A stretch of 64,000 nt of DNA from Enhydrobacter sp. (GCF_030246845.1 NZ_CP126889.1:3653001-3717000); one strand, 5' to 3'. Numbered from the stretch's first letter, positions 9,666 through 25,521 are shown. Numbers and translations: made by a program. The notes: generated by a model from the letters alone, not told the origin.

Positions 9666-10976
9666 TCAGGCGGCGGCGACTTTGGCTGGAATGGCGTCGG
9701 CGCGGTCGAGATCGGCGGGATAGGCGCGGGCGCCCGCGATCACGACGGCTGCCGAGGCGAAGCAGAAGAGAGGCATCAGGGCGAGGGCCGTACCGAGACC
9801 GAAGGCATCGGAAAGCGCGCCGGCGATGAACGGGCCGGCGGCGAGGCCGAACAGGTTCTGCACGACCGTCACCATCGCCGCGGCCGTCGCCCGCAAGCCC
9901 GGATGGATGACGTCGATGGCGACCGAAGGCAGCGAACCCGCCGCCGATGTCATCATGAATCCCCCGGCCAGGATCATGGCGAACTGCATCGCGCCGGGCT
10001 GCAGCAGGGCGAAGGCCGGCGAGAGCAGCAGTGCCGTCATCACGATGCAGGCGGCGGGGACCAGCATCTTGGCGCGGCGATGGCCATGCGCCATGCGGTC
10101 GGCGACATATCCCCACACCACGATGCCGATGCTGGCCAGCAGAATGACCAGCGCCGACTTCATGCCGGCCTGCTCCACGTTCAAGCCGTAGAAGCGGTTG
10201 AAGTAGCTCGGCAGCCAGGCGAGCAGCGTCGACACCGGCAGGAGCTGAAGGGCGCCGCCCAGGTAAGCAGCCAGCGCCGAGCGTGGTCTGACAAGCGCGC
10301 GCAGCACGGCAGCGGCCCCCATCCTGACCGCGCCGGCATCGATCAGCGGCACCGTCCGATAGTCGCGAACCCACAGGAACACCACCGCAAGGACGAGGCC
10401 GGGAATGCCGACCACACCGAAGGCGGCTTCCCAACCCCAACGCGCGGTGACGACACCCCCGAGGACGACGCCGAGCACCGAACCGACGGATGCTGCGGCG
10501 AGAAAGCCGCCCAGGACGGTGGCGCGGCGCGAGGCGGGGAACATGCTCGTGAGCAGGGCGGCGCCCGACGAACCATAGCCGGCCTCGCCGACCCCGATCA
10601 TGCCACGCGCGGCGAGGAGCTGACCGTAGTTGCGCGTGAGGCCGCAGGCGATCGTGGCGATGCTCCAGATGCCCGCCATGGCGGCAATGCTCTTCACGCG
10701 ACTCCATCGGTCGGCGAACAGCGAGATGGGGAAGGAGAAGACTGCGACGGCGATCGAGACCGAGGAGACAAGCGCACCGAGCTGCTTGTCCGAGAGTCCC
10801 CAAGCGGCCTTCAACGCGGGGAACATCGCGACCACGGCCTGACGGTCGACATAGTCGAAGGTCATCAGCAGGAAGGCGATGCCGAAGGCGAACCAGGCCT
10901 GCCCGGGCGACACCAGCCAGCGTTCGCGCGGTTTCGAGACTATTTCGATGCCTGCATCGGCGGAGGCTGCGTACAT
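9666..10976 (-). CDS. MFS transporter (organic-acid or spinster-like)
   Basis: 436 residues with about twelve hydrophobic segments. Start at ATG 10976, preceded by AAGGGAAG; the upstream in-frame ATGs lie in the divergent promoter region. The first transmembrane helix MTFDYVDRQ and the following loop FADRWSRVKS match the MFS signature. It should bring in the substrate of the downstream CMD/BKACE pathway. It is transcribed divergently from the AraC-type regulator at 11111, 134 bp apart, which is the likely controller. Confidence 0.88.
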   Translation of the reverse strand: MYAASADAGIEIVSKPRERWLVSPGQAWFAFGIAFLLMTFDYVDRQAVVAMFPALKAAWGLSDKQLGALVSSVSIAVAVFSFPISLFADRWSRVKSIAAMAGIWSIATIACGLTRNYGQLLAARGMIGVGEAGYGSSGAALLTSMFPASRRATVLGGFLAAASVGSVLGVVLGGVVTARWGWEAAFGVVGIPGLVLAVVFLWVRDYRTVPLIDAGAVRMGAAAVLRALVRPRSALAAYLGGALQLLPVSTLLAWLPSYFNRFYGLNVEQAGMKSALVILLASIGIVVWGYVADRMAHGHRRAKMLVPAACIVMTALLLSPAFALLQPGAMQFAMILAGGFMMTSAAGSLPSVAIDVIHPGLRATAAAMVTVVQNLFGLAAGPFIAGALSDAFGLGTALALMPLFCFASAAVVIAGARAYPADLDRADAIPAKVAAA

Positions 10977-11110
10977 GGGCGCTTCCCTTGGATTTGGTTC
11001 CCAGCGAGCGCTCATCGCCGCCGGTTGTTGGCGCCGCTTTACACGCCTGATGGCATCGGCGTTTGACAATCGGGGCCTGGTCATTTGACATTTCGGGACA
11101 GGGGCTTCCG

Positions 11111-12115
11111 ATGACCGACCTGATCCGCAGCGCCTGCCTCTCTTCGTATCCGGAGGTAGCCCGATCGGTGGGGCTGCTGCCGATGAAGATGCTCGCGGCG
11201 GTGGGAATAGACAGTCGCTGCCTCGACGATCCCGACATCAAGATGCCGACGGGTGCACTCGGGCGACTGCTCGAAGCGTCGGCGCGCGCGGCGAAGGTCG
11301 AGGATTTCGGCCTGCGCCTCGCCGAAACCCGCTCCCTCGCGGTGCTCGGCCCGGTCGGACTACTGGTCTGCCAGGAGCCGACGGTGCGTGAAGCGATGGT
11401 GGCGCTTGCGCGCTACATACGCGTGCACAACGAGGCGATGCTCATACGCGTGGAGGAACTCGGTGACGACGCGATCATCAGCGTCGAACTGCGGCTCGCG
11501 CGACCGGCCCCTATGCGCCAAGGCATCGAACTGGCGGTGGGCGTGCTCTACCGCGTGCTGCGCTCGCTGCTGGGGCCCGGCTGGCGGCCGCTCGTGCACT
11601 TCACGCACGACGCTCCCGCCGACCGCTCGACGCACCGGCGGATCTTCGGCACGCGCGTCGAGTTCGGCCGTGACTTCAACGGCATCGTCTGCCTGCGGCG
11701 CGATCTCGATCATGCGATTCCGTCCGCGAACCCGACGCTCGCACGCTATGCGCGCCTGCAGCTCGAAGGGATGCTTGCGCGTCCGAATGCGACCCTGGAA
11801 GACAAGGTGCGGGAACTGGTACAATTGCAGCTTCCCTCGGGCCGGTGCACCATCGAGCACGTCGCCCGCCAGCTCGATCTCGACCGGCGGACCCTTCATC
11901 GCAAGCTGGCCGCTGAAGGCCGCACCTTTTCACAGATCCTCGAGTCGGTGCGGACCGAGATCGTCACGCGCATGCTGCAAAGCGGCGAGCGACCCCTGAC
12001 CGGAGTTGCCGATCTGCTGGGCTTCTCCGATCTCAGTGCCTTTTCCCGGTGGTTCCGTACGCGCTTCGGTCTCAGCCCTTCGGCGTGGCGAATGAAGGTC
12101 GGTCCGCAGCGTTAA
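11111..12115 (+). CDS. AraC family transcriptional regulator (OruR-like, Arabinose_bd N-domain)
   Basis: 334 residues from ATG 11111, with AGGGG six bases upstream. The N-terminal about 200 residues are of the Arabinose_bd/OruR type (FGLRLAETRSLAVLGPVG, typical opening). The C-terminal AraC HTH pair includes VARQLDLDRRTLHRKL and GVADLLGFSDLSAFSRWFR at about residues 255-320. It is divergent from the MFS-CMD-BKACE operon and presumably activates it in response to a pathway compound. Effector is unknown. Confidence 0.9.
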   Translation: MTDLIRSACLSSYPEVARSVGLLPMKMLAAVGIDSRCLDDPDIKMPTGALGRLLEASARAAKVEDFGLRLAETRSLAVLGPVGLLVCQEPTVREAMVALARYIRVHNEAMLIRVEELGDDAIISVELRLARPAPMRQGIELAVGVLYRVLRSLLGPGWRPLVHFTHDAPADRSTHRRIFGTRVEFGRDFNGIVCLRRDLDHAIPSANPTLARYARLQLEGMLARPNATLEDKVRELVQLQLPSGRCTIEHVARQLDLDRRTLHRKLAAEGRTFSQILESVRTEIVTRMLQSGERPLTGVADLLGFSDLSAFSRWFRTRFGLSPSAWRMKVGPQR

Positions 12116-12286
12116 TGCCGACGAGGGAAAGGAACCGCGCGTCCGAAGGAATGAACGCCAGTCTTCGGATGCAGCCACGGCCGCGCCATGATCAGCATTG
12201 TCACCGCTCTGTATCGCTCCTCTGTACCAGCGCGAAAGAGATGTCGATGGCGTCCAGAAAACCTTGATTTTACTGCATCGTAGGAA

Positions 12287-12361
<75 letters not shown>

Positions 12362-12405
12362 GAACGCGGGCCTCGAAAAGTTGGCCGGGGGCCGGGCGCG
12401 GCGCG

Positions 12406-12434
12406 GATATGCCATAGGGGCGGGCGGGGTTCAA
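12406..12434 (-). promoter_or_regulatory. Putative sigma-70 promoter of tRNA-Thr
   Basis: On the minus strand TTGAAC (12434-12429) and CATATC (12411-12406) are separated by 17 bases and lie about 45 bases upstream of the tRNA 5' end. Spacing and distance fit a housekeeping promoter; the -10 is imperfect. Confidence 0.4.
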
Positions 12435-12541
12435 CCGCTGCCGCTCGCCGAAACGGGCGTTTCGCGGGCGCTTGCGGGGCCTTGCGCCGCAGCCCTACCA
12501 TTTGCCGCCCCACCATTTGCGGCAGGAGCAGGAGGAACCGT

Positions 12542-13645
12542 ATGGACTGGCGTCCGATCTCGGCCGATTCGCACATCACCGAGCCGCCCAACTGCTATGT
12601 CGACCATATCGACCCGGCGTGGCGCGAGCGCGCGCCGCGCGTCGTGAACAAGGAGGGGATCGGCGACACCTTCATCGTCGAGGGCATGAAGACGCCGGTG
12701 CCGCTCGGCCTGATCGCCGCGGCCGGCGTGGCGCCCAAGGACATCCGCATCGGCGGCGCGCGGTTCGAGGACCTGCACCGGAGCGGCTGGGACCCGAGCG
12801 GCCGGCTGGCCGACCAGGATCGCGACGGCGTCGCCGCCGAGGTGATCTATCCCACGGTCGGCATGCTGATCTGCAACCATCCCGACTTCGACTACAAGAA
12901 AGCCTGCTTCGACGCCTATAACCGCTGGCTCCAGGCCTATTGCAGCCACGCCCCCGACCGGTTGATCGGCTGCGGCCAGACGGCGCTGCGCACGGTCAAG
13001 GAGGGGATCGAGGATCTCGAGCGCATCAAGGCGATGGGCTTCAAGGGCGTGATGATGCCGGGTAATCCCGGCGAGAAGGACTACGACGATCCGATCTACG
13101 ATCCGTTCTGGGAGGCCGCGGTCGCGCTCGGGCTGCCGCTCTCCTGGCACATCCTGACCTCGAGCGGCGACAATACGCTGGCCAAGCCGCGCGGGCCCAA
13201 GATCAACGGCTTCCTAGCGATCATCCGCGGCTGCCAGGACATCATGGGCATGCTGGTCTTCTCCGGCGTGTTCGAGCGCCATCCCGCGCTGCGCGTCGTC
13301 TGCGTCGAGGCCGACGCCGGCTGGGCGCCGCATTTCATGTACCGCATGGATCACGCCTACAAGCGGCACCGCTACTGGATGAAGGGCAAGGAGCTGGCCC
13401 GCCTGCCGTCGGAATATTTCCGCGAGCATATCTCGCTCACCTTCCAGGACGACTGGACGGCGTTCCAGTTCGCCGACCGGCTGGGCGAGAAGCAGCTCAT
13501 GTGGGCCAACGACTTCCCGCACAGCGACTCGACCTGGCCGTGGAGCCAGGACGTGCTGGCCGAGCAGACCGGCCATCTCGACCCGGCCCTGCGCAAGCGC
13601 ATCCTGCGCGACAACGTCAAGGAGCTCTACAAGCTCGCGGCATAA
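12542..13645 (+). CDS. Amidohydrolase family (Amidohydro_2 / ACMSD-like) protein
   Basis: 367 residues from ATG 12542, with AGGAGG six bases upstream; the longer frame would overlap the tRNA. The opening SADSHITEP gives the metal-binding DxH motif. QDRDGVAAEVIYPT and WANDFPHSDSTWPWS near the C-terminus carry the family's conserved aspartate and histidine. Members are zinc-dependent hydrolases or decarboxylases such as ACMSD. Substrate is unknown and there is no operon partner, so no pathway can be assigned. Confidence 0.87.
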   Translation: MDWRPISADSHITEPPNCYVDHIDPAWRERAPRVVNKEGIGDTFIVEGMKTPVPLGLIAAAGVAPKDIRIGGARFEDLHRSGWDPSGRLADQDRDGVAAEVIYPTVGMLICNHPDFDYKKACFDAYNRWLQAYCSHAPDRLIGCGQTALRTVKEGIEDLERIKAMGFKGVMMPGNPGEKDYDDPIYDPFWEAAVALGLPLSWHILTSSGDNTLAKPRGPKINGFLAIIRGCQDIMGMLVFSGVFERHPALRVVCVEADAGWAPHFMYRMDHAYKRHRYWMKGKELARLPSEYFREHISLTFQDDWTAFQFADRLGEKQLMWANDFPHSDSTWPWSQDVLAEQTGHLDPALRKRILRDNVKELYKLAA

Positions 13646-13735
13646 AGATCCCTCGCTGACGCTCGGGACGACACGGCTTCGGGATCGCCAAGGATGTGTC
13701 ATCCCGAGGCGAAGCCGAGGGATCCTTGCTTGTCG
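13646..13735. repeat. Repeat family A, two separated half copies
   Basis: A right half (AGATCCCTCGC...CTCGGGACGACACGGC) comes first. A left half (GTGTCATCCCGAGGCGAAGCCGAGGGATCC) follows at about 13696. This is the order reversed from the intact element, as if two elements met and the outer halves were lost. A similar arrangement occurs at 39541-39627. Confidence 0.65.
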
Positions 13736-13831
13736 ATTCCACGGGCGGTGTCGTCCCGGGCGTGAGCAGGGGATCCCGGTCGTCTTTGCCGCATGCAACC
13801 CGATTGCGTCGGCAGGCGTCATTTCTGTTCG

Positions 13832-14962
13832 ATGTCTTCGATGTCCATGCAGAACGTTCTCGACATGGTCGGCCGTGTGGCCGACTGGCTCCCCAACTGG
13901 CTGATCGCGGTGCTGGTCCTCGCCGCGGCGGCGGGGCTCGCCCTGCTGCTGCACGGCGCCGCGGTGCGGCTGATGCGGCGGCTGGTGGCGCCGCGCCATG
14001 TCTTCGTGCAGTCGCTGCTCTCGGCCACGCGGTCGCTGTCGCGCGCGGCGCTGGTGCTGTTCGCGCTGGCCATCGTGTTGCCGGCGGTGCCGCTCGACCG
14101 GGAGGCCACGCGCATCGTCGCGCACTGGCTGCTCGTGCTCTTCATCGTGCTGGTGGGTTGGGCCGGCATCACGGCGCTGATGCTGGCCACCGACTTCTAC
14201 CTCGCGCGCTCGCGGGCCGGCGACCCGTCCGATCCGCTGGCGCGCAAGCACGTGACCCAGGTGCGCGTGCTGCGCCGAGTCACGGTGACGGTCGCCATCA
14301 TCATCACCGTCGCCGCCGCGCTCATGACCTTCGATTCGGTGCGCCAGTACGGCGTCAGCCTGATCGCCTCGGCGGGCGCCGCCGGCATCGTGGTCGGCCT
14401 CGCGCTCCGGCCGCTGCTCACCAACCTGTTCGCCGGCATCCAGCTCGCCATCACCCAGCCGATCCGCCTCGGCGACGCGGTGATCGTCGAGAACGAATGG
14501 GGCTGGGTCGAGGAGATCACCGGCACCTATGTCGTGATCAAGATCTGGGACTGGCGCCGGCTGGTGGTGCCGCTCTCCTATTTCCTCGAGAAGCCGTTCC
14601 AGAACTGGACGCGGCAGAGCACCGACCTGATCGGCACGGTGCTGCTGTGGGTCGACTACACCGTGCCGGTGGCGCGCATCCGCGCCGAGCTCGAGAAGGT
14701 CGCCAAGGCGAGCAAGCTCTGGGACGGGCAGGTGGTGAACCTGCAGGTGGTCGACAGCAACGACCGCGCCCTGCAGCTTCGCGCGCTGGTGAGCGCCCGC
14801 ACCTCGCCCGAGGCCTGGGACCTGCGCTGCGAGGTGCGCGAGAAGCTGATCCTGTTCCTGCAGCAGGAATATCCGGGGGCCCTGCCCAAGCAGCGCGCCG
14901 AGCTGATCGATCTCGCCGAACGCCGCTCATCCGCCGCCCAACAGGCCGTCGCCGGCCTGTAG
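13832..14962 (+). CDS. Mechanosensitive ion channel (MscS family)
   Basis: About 376 residues. Four hydrophobic segments lie in the N-terminal half. The MscS pore helix and beta domain follow: [20 protein letters not shown], then [16 protein letters not shown] and [18 protein letters not shown]. It forms an inner-membrane channel that opens on osmotic downshock. In-frame ATGs exist at 13793, 13832, 13841 and 13847 and none has a clear ribosome binding site, so the start is uncertain; 13793 would lie at the edge of repeat sequence. It is convergent with rpoD and flanked by repeats on both sides. Confidence 0.88.
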   Translation: MSSMSMQNVLDMVGRVADWLPNWLIAVLVLAAAAGLALLLHGAAVRLMRRLVAPRHVFVQSLLSATRSLSRAALVLFALAIVLPAVPLDREATRIVAHWLLVLFIVLVGWAGITALMLATDFYLARSRAGDPSDPLARKHVTQVRVLRRVTVTVAIIITVAAALMTFDSVRQYGVSLIASAGAAGIVVGLALRPLLTNLFAGIQLAITQPIRLGDAVIVENEWGWVEEITGTYVVIKIWDWRRLVVPLSYFLEKPFQNWTRQSTDLIGTVLLWVDYTVPVARIRAELEKVAKASKLWDGQVVNLQVVDSNDRALQLRALVSARTSPEAWDLRCEVREKLILFLQQEYPGALPKQRAELIDLAERRSSAAQQAVAGL

Positions 14963-14990
14963 CATTCAAGGGCGCGCGCCAGGCACTTCC

Positions 14991-15064
14991 GTGTCATCCC
15001 GAGCGTAGCGAGGGACTTCGGTCGGCGCCGCGAAAGATCCCCCTCGCTGCGCTCGGGATGACAC
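14991..15064. repeat. Repeat family A, complete hairpin between convergent genes
   Basis: GTGTCATCCCGAGCGTAGCG ... CGCTGCGCTCGGGATGACAC, a 74-bp inverted repeat between the ends of the MscS and rpoD genes. It may double as a bidirectional transcription barrier, but it has no U-run. Confidence 0.85.
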
Positions 15065-15104
15065 CGGAATGTTTGCGCCGCCCCGATGACGAGTCCGTCG
15101 AAAC

Positions 15105-17126
<2,022 letters not shown>

Positions 17127-17293
17127 TTCTTTTCCTTGATAATGCGACAAACAGGGTTAGCGGCCGATGAAGGCCGGGAATCGGGTCAAGGGAGGAAGGC
17201 GGGCGGGCGACCCGCAAATTCTACCCTCTACTATATGGGATATAACGCCAAGCCGCGATAGGGGTGAATCCTCGAAATTGCGCCCGACGGCAC

Positions 17294-19213
17294 CTATCGG
17301 CTGGCTTCCAGGGTTTCCCGGCTGATCCGGTTGAGCAGGGCCTTCATCCTTTCGTCGTTCTCCTCGGTCGGATTGCGGGCCAGCGCGTCCCGGGCCTGCT
17401 CCAGTTCCGTCATGTTGGCCAGATGCCGGGTCATGTGGTCGGCAATCCGCCGCCACTGACCGACCCAGCCGTCGTTGTCCTGAGGGTTGCTTCGGAAAAC
17501 CTGCCGTGCCTTCGACCGGGCCGTCTCGGCCAGCCGCTCCAAACCGTTGCGCCGCAGATGGTCGGTGATGAGCTGCGCTTCAAGGGGCGCGTCGCCGGCT
17601 GCGGCATCGTCGGCCGCGGGATCGACCCCGAGCGGCACCAGGGCGAGCGCGTCCAGCAGCCCGCGCTGCAGCCGGGCCAGCTCGGGATGGCGCTCGGTCG
17701 GCAGGCGGCCCGCCTCTTCGGCCAGGACATGCAGCATGGCCGGCCGCTCGACCAAGGCGCCCAGCAGGATCTGGACCTGGCGCGAGGCGCCGTCGAGATC
17801 GATGGCCGCGCGCCGCGCGTCGGCGCCGGCCGAGGCCGGTACGCCCCAGGGGCCGGCGGGCCCGCGCGGCAGGCGGGTGGCGCCGGTTTTCGCGCCCGCC
17901 CGGCCGGGTGGCCGCCCGGCCGACCGCCAGGCCGCGCGCTCGGCCTCGCGCAGGCGCTGCAGGCGGTTCCACATCTCCTGGCTGTAGTAGCGGCGCACCA
18001 TCGGATCGGCGATCTGCTCGACCCGCTGCTGCAGCGCGCTCTGCAGGCTCGCCTGCCGCTCGGGCGTGTCGATGGGCCTGCCGTCGGTCTCCATCTCCCA
18101 GACGAGGTCGGCGAGCGGGCGGGCGAGTTCCAGGACCCGGCGGATCGCCTGCGCCCCGTGGGAGCGGATCAGGCTGTCGGGATCCTCGCCGGCCGGCAGC
18201 GCCAGGAAGCGCAGGCTCTTGCCCGGCCGCAACAGCGGCAGCGCGCGGTCGGCGGCGCGCTGGGCCGCGCGGCGGCCGGCATTGTCGCCGTCGAAGCAGA
18301 GACAGGGCTCGTCGGCGAGCTTCCAAAGCTCGCCGAGCTGGCCTTCGGTGAGGGCCGTGCCCAAGGGCGCCACGGCGCCTGTAAAGCCCGCGCCGTGCAG
18401 GGCGATCACGTCCATGTAGCCTTCGGCCACGATCACCGGCTGCTCGCCGGCAGCCGCGACGCGGGCGCGGTCCAGGCAATAGAGGTTGGCGCCCTTGTGG
18501 AAGAGGGGCGTCTCGGGCGAGTTGAGGTACTTGGGCTCGCCTGCGCCCATGACGCGGCCGCCGAAGGCGATGGCGCGGCCGCGCCGGTCGTTGATGGTGA
18601 ACATCACCCGGCCGCGGAAGCGGTCGTAGGGCTCGCGGCCCTGGTCCTCCGGCTGGATGGCAAGCCCCGCCTCGACGATCTTGTCGACCGGCACGCCCTC
18701 GCGCTTCAGCGCCGCGAGCAGGCCGTCGCGCGAGTCCGGCGCGAAGCCCAGGCGGAAGTCGTCGATCGTCTCGTCGCCGAGGCCGCGGCCGCGCAGATAG
18801 TCGAGGCCCGGCCGGCCGACGGGCAGGCGAAGCTGCTTCTGGAACCAGCGCGCGGCCGCCTCGACCACCTCCTGCAAGGTCGCCGCGCGCTCGGCACGCG
18901 CCCGCTCAACCGGCGTGGCGCGCGGTACCGGCAGGCCCGCCTCGCGCGCGAGCTTCTCCACCGCTTCGGGGAAGGAGAGGCCCTCGGTTTTCATGACGAA
19001 GCCCACCGCATCGCCATGCTCGCCGCAGCCGAAGCAGTGGAAGAAGCCCTTGCGGTCGTTCACCGTGAAGGAGGGCGTCTTCTCGTTGTGGAACGGGCAG
19101 AGCCCGGCGAATTCCGCGCCCGAGCGGCGCTTCAGCGCGACCTTGCGGCCGACGATGTCGCTGAGGCTGAGGCGCGCGCGCAATTCATCCAGAAAGCCCG
19201 AGGGGAAGGCCAT
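17294..19213 (-). CDS. dnaG: DNA primase DnaG
   Basis: 639 residues from ATG 19213 (MAFPSGFLDELRAR). The zinc-ribbon domain has CPFHNEKTPSF and FHCFGCGEHGD (CHC2 motif). The TOPRIM catalytic core contains VIVAEGYMDVIALH and CFDGDNAGRRAA. A poorly conserved C-terminal helicase-interaction region with a Pro/Arg-rich linker (about residues 420-460) follows. It synthesises RNA primers at the replication fork. The 167-bp gap to rpoD contains an AT-rich patch (about 17215-17250, TATATGGGATATAACG) that probably holds the rpoD promoter, but I cannot place the boxes with confidence. Confidence 0.98.
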   Translation of the reverse strand: MAFPSGFLDELRARLSLSDIVGRKVALKRRSGAEFAGLCPFHNEKTPSFTVNDRKGFFHCFGCGEHGDAVGFVMKTEGLSFPEAVEKLAREAGLPVPRATPVERARAERAATLQEVVEAAARWFQKQLRLPVGRPGLDYLRGRGLGDETIDDFRLGFAPDSRDGLLAALKREGVPVDKIVEAGLAIQPEDQGREPYDRFRGRVMFTINDRRGRAIAFGGRVMGAGEPKYLNSPETPLFHKGANLYCLDRARVAAAGEQPVIVAEGYMDVIALHGAGFTGAVAPLGTALTEGQLGELWKLADEPCLCFDGDNAGRRAAQRAADRALPLLRPGKSLRFLALPAGEDPDSLIRSHGAQAIRRVLELARPLADLVWEMETDGRPIDTPERQASLQSALQQRVEQIADPMVRRYYSQEMWNRLQRLREAERAAWRSAGRPPGRAGAKTGATRLPRGPAGPWGVPASAGADARRAAIDLDGASRQVQILLGALVERPAMLHVLAEEAGRLPTERHPELARLQRGLLDALALVPLGVDPAADDAAAGDAPLEAQLITDHLRRNGLERLAETARSKARQVFRSNPQDNDGWVGQWRRIADHMTRHLANMTELEQARDALARNPTEENDERMKALLNRISRETLEASR

Positions 19214-19284
19214 GACCCAAGTGTAGTGCGCACCCTGCGCCGTTGCACTCGGCACCTTGAAGGGGATAACGGGGATCGTGCTGG

Positions 19285-19709
19285 ATCGTGCCCCGAGACG
19301 TGGTGTAGCTGGCGCTGAGTCAGCACAGCGATCTTCGGCGTGAGCCGGATCGATCAGGCAGCCACAGCAGGCAGCCCGACGAGAGGATCATCGCTTACGG
19401 GGGCGATGCTTTCCAGCGTGATGTAGCGGGAGCGCTGGACGGCCCACTCGTCGTTCTGCTCGAGCAGGATGGCCCCGACGAGTCGAACGATGGCCGCTTC
19501 ATTGGGGAAGATGCCGACGACCTCGGTGCGGCGCTTGATCTCGCCGTTGAGGCGCTCCAGGGGAGCGTGCAGGTTGGAGCTCGCAACCCAACCCTAACCG
19601 GAAATCGCCGGTGACCCCCGCAAGGCCGCTCCCTCGCTACGGCGCCATCAAACAGCGCGCTCGCTCGCGGCCTTGCTCTCCCCAGCTACACCACCATCCG
19701 GGACACGAC
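19285..19709. mobile_element. Internally deleted IS256-family element (both ends retained)
   Basis: Left end 19285-19313 and right end 19709-19681 form imperfect inverted repeats. The shared core is TGGTGTAGCTGG, preceded by TCGTG-CCC; 22 of 29 positions match by eye. Between them is only the last about 77 codons of a Mutator/IS256-type transposase on the minus strand plus about 90 bp of 3' sequence. A full element is normally about 1.3 kb, so about two-thirds is missing. It lies between dnaG and the TfoX-like gene. I did not detect a clear 8-9 bp target duplication. Confidence 0.75.
19354..19587 (-). pseudogene. IS256/Mutator-family transposase, C-terminal fragment
   Basis: 77 codons ending in TGA. 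It contains the unmistakable [20 protein letters not shown], then [20 protein letters not shown] and [10 protein letters not shown], the conserved C-terminus of IS256-family transposases. The catalytic N-terminal and central parts (DDE residues except possibly the last Glu region) are absent, so it cannot be active. It lies within the relic bounded by the inverted ends at 19285 and 19709. Confidence 0.92.
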
Positions 19710-19721
19710 CATCGTGCTGCT

Positions 19722-19772
19722 GGACCGCGGGCTTCCAGCCCGCTCATGAGCGCGCAGGATGCGCGCGGTCCG
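19722..19772. repeat. Repeat family B, short form
   Basis: GGACCGCGGGCTTCCAGCCCGCTCATGAGCGCGCAGG ... GCGCGCGGTCC. It matches the long copies at 30777 and 34375 but lacks their CTGCCCTGAGCTTGTCGAAGG segment. It abuts the right end of the IS256 relic. Confidence 0.8.
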
Positions 19773-19786
19773 CATGACGATGAGCG

Positions 19787-20140
19787 CTATTTCGCTCGTT
19801 TGCGGCTGGGCTTGGCCGGCGGGGACAGGACGAAATCAACGCCGCGTTGTACCCACTTTCGCAACGCCGCCTCCGTTCGATAGCCCTCCGGCATCACCCG
19901 CACGAAGCCCGTCATAGTCCTCCCGCGCATTTCCATTGGCGCGACGTGCGGCTCGGCCAGCATGCGCTCGAAGGCCTCTGGGCCAACCCGGACCAGGAGG
20001 CCGCCGCGGCCGCTCACGGAACAGCACATACCGTCCTTCACCATGAAGCAGAGACCGCCCATCAGCTTCTTCTCGACCACGTCTCGACGGCCGGAGAGCA
20101 CCTTGCGAACCCGTTCCGCCGTCTTCTCGTCGTAGGCCAC
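19787..20140 (-). CDS. TfoX/Sxy N-terminal domain family protein
   Basis: 117 residues from a GTG at 20140, chosen because GGAGA lies 7 bases upstream and the N-terminus then reads AYDEKTAERVRKVL, as in family members. An ATG at 20179 is an alternative. The core KKLMGGLCFMVKDGMCC and the segment LVRVGPEAFERML match TfoX N-terminal-domain proteins. The C-terminus is lysine/arginine rich (PSRKRAK). In gammaproteobacteria TfoX governs competence; stand-alone N-domain proteins have no established role. Confidence 0.83.
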   Translation of the reverse strand: MAYDEKTAERVRKVLSGRRDVVEKKLMGGLCFMVKDGMCCSVSGRGGLLVRVGPEAFERMLAEPHVAPMEMRGRTMTGFVRVMPEGYRTEAALRKWVQRGVDFVLSPPAKPSRKRAK

Positions 20141-20290
20141 GGACAACTCTCCATCATGGTTCGCCTCCCCCAAGCGCACGCGCTTTCAACCTGGGAGCGG
20201 CCTCAAGGTCCAGCCGAGCAACGGCCGCTGGGAGTGACGGTGACCATGGCGTTTCCTCCGTCATTGGAGCGCGCCAGTGGCGCAATGAGT

Positions 20291-20752
20291 TTAGCTTCCC
20301 GCCAGCACCTTCTTCACGATGGCGGAGGCCTTGGCGAAGTCCATCTGGCCGGCGTATTTGGCCTTCAGGGCCGCCATCACGCCGCCCATGTCCTTGATCG
20401 ACCTGGCGCCCGCTGCCGCGACGGCGTCCTTCACGGCGGCCTCGACCGCTGCCTCGTCCATTTGCTTGGGCAGGAAGCGCTGGATGACGGCGATCTCGGC
20501 CTTCTCCTTGTCGGCGAGATCGGCGCGGTTGCCCTTCTCGTAGAGCGTGATCGATTCGTTCCTCTGCTTGATCATGCCCTGCAGCATGGAGAGGATCCGG
20601 TCGTCGCCGACGCCCTCGCGGTTGGCCTCGGTGCGCTGGGCGATGTCGACCTCCTTGAGCTTGGCCAGGATCAGCCGGATGGTGCCGACGGCGCCCATGT
20701 CGCGGGCCCGCATGGCGTCCTTCAGCGCCTCGTTCAGTTGATCGCGCAGCAT
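20291..20752 (-). CDS. yqeY: GatB/YqeY domain-containing protein
   Basis: 153 residues from ATG 20752, the family length. The opening LRDQLNEALKDAMRARD, the central NREGVGDDRILSML and the end MDFAKASAIVKKVLAGS match the YqeY family, related to the tail domain of GatB amidotransferase subunits. It may interact with tRNA, but its role is not proven. It is divergent from carA across a 209-bp gap that includes an AT-rich stretch (20805-20850) likely to hold both promoters. Adjacency of yqeY to carA and dnaG is common in alphaproteobacteria. Confidence 0.93.
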   Translation of the reverse strand: MLRDQLNEALKDAMRARDMGAVGTIRLILAKLKEVDIAQRTEANREGVGDDRILSMLQGMIKQRNESITLYEKGNRADLADKEKAEIAVIQRFLPKQMDEAAVEAAVKDAVAAAGARSIKDMGGVMAALKAKYAGQMDFAKASAIVKKVLAGS

Positions 20753-20961
20753 ATGATGTGTCCCAATGGTTCGACGGGCGGAAACTAATCGTCCGGCGAG
20801 CTGTTGGCAAAGCAAATAACTTATTGAAAAACCTTGTAAATCGAGGCCGGACGGCGGCTTGACCCTGTGCCGCCTCTCCGTTACAAACCGCGCGGTTCGC
20901 CGGCCGCCTCCCCGACCTCGGGGCGAGGGCCATCGGGCTGCACGAACGGAAACCATTCATC

Positions 20962-22149
<1,188 letters not shown>

Positions 22150-22162
22150 GGGTCTGTCGGGG

Positions 22163-22186
22163 GAGCGCGCCACTCCAGTGGCGCTC
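22163..22186. repeat. Repeat family C, palindrome in carA-carB gap
   Basis: GAGCGCGCCACTCCAGTGGCGCTC: inverted arms GCGCCAC-type around TCCA. It is one of two palindromes in the 98 bp between carA and carB. Confidence 0.75.
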
Positions 22187-22207
22187 AGGGTGTTGCAACA
22201 GCGAGGA

Positions 22208-22233
22208 GAGGCGCAACTGGAGTTGCGCGCTCC
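22208..22233. repeat. Repeat family C variant, palindrome in carA-carB gap
   Basis: GAGGCGCAACTGGAGTTGCGCGCTCC: inverted arms GCGCAACT / AGTTGCGC, the GCAAC variant of family C also seen at 49127. It lies 14 bp upstream of the carB start. Confidence 0.75.
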
Positions 22234-22247
22234 TATGATAGATCGCC

Positions 22248-25496
<3,249 letters not shown>

Positions 25497-25505
25497 GCCC
25501 ATGCA

Positions 25506-25521
25506 CCGGGCCATGGCCCGG
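25506..25521. other. 16-bp perfect palindrome between carB and greA
   Basis: CCGGGCCATGGCCCGG is perfectly self-complementary, flanked by GCA and ATGC that could extend the stem. It begins 10 bp after the carB stop. No U-run follows, so it is not a classical terminator; it could protect the carB mRNA 3' end. Confidence 0.6.
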
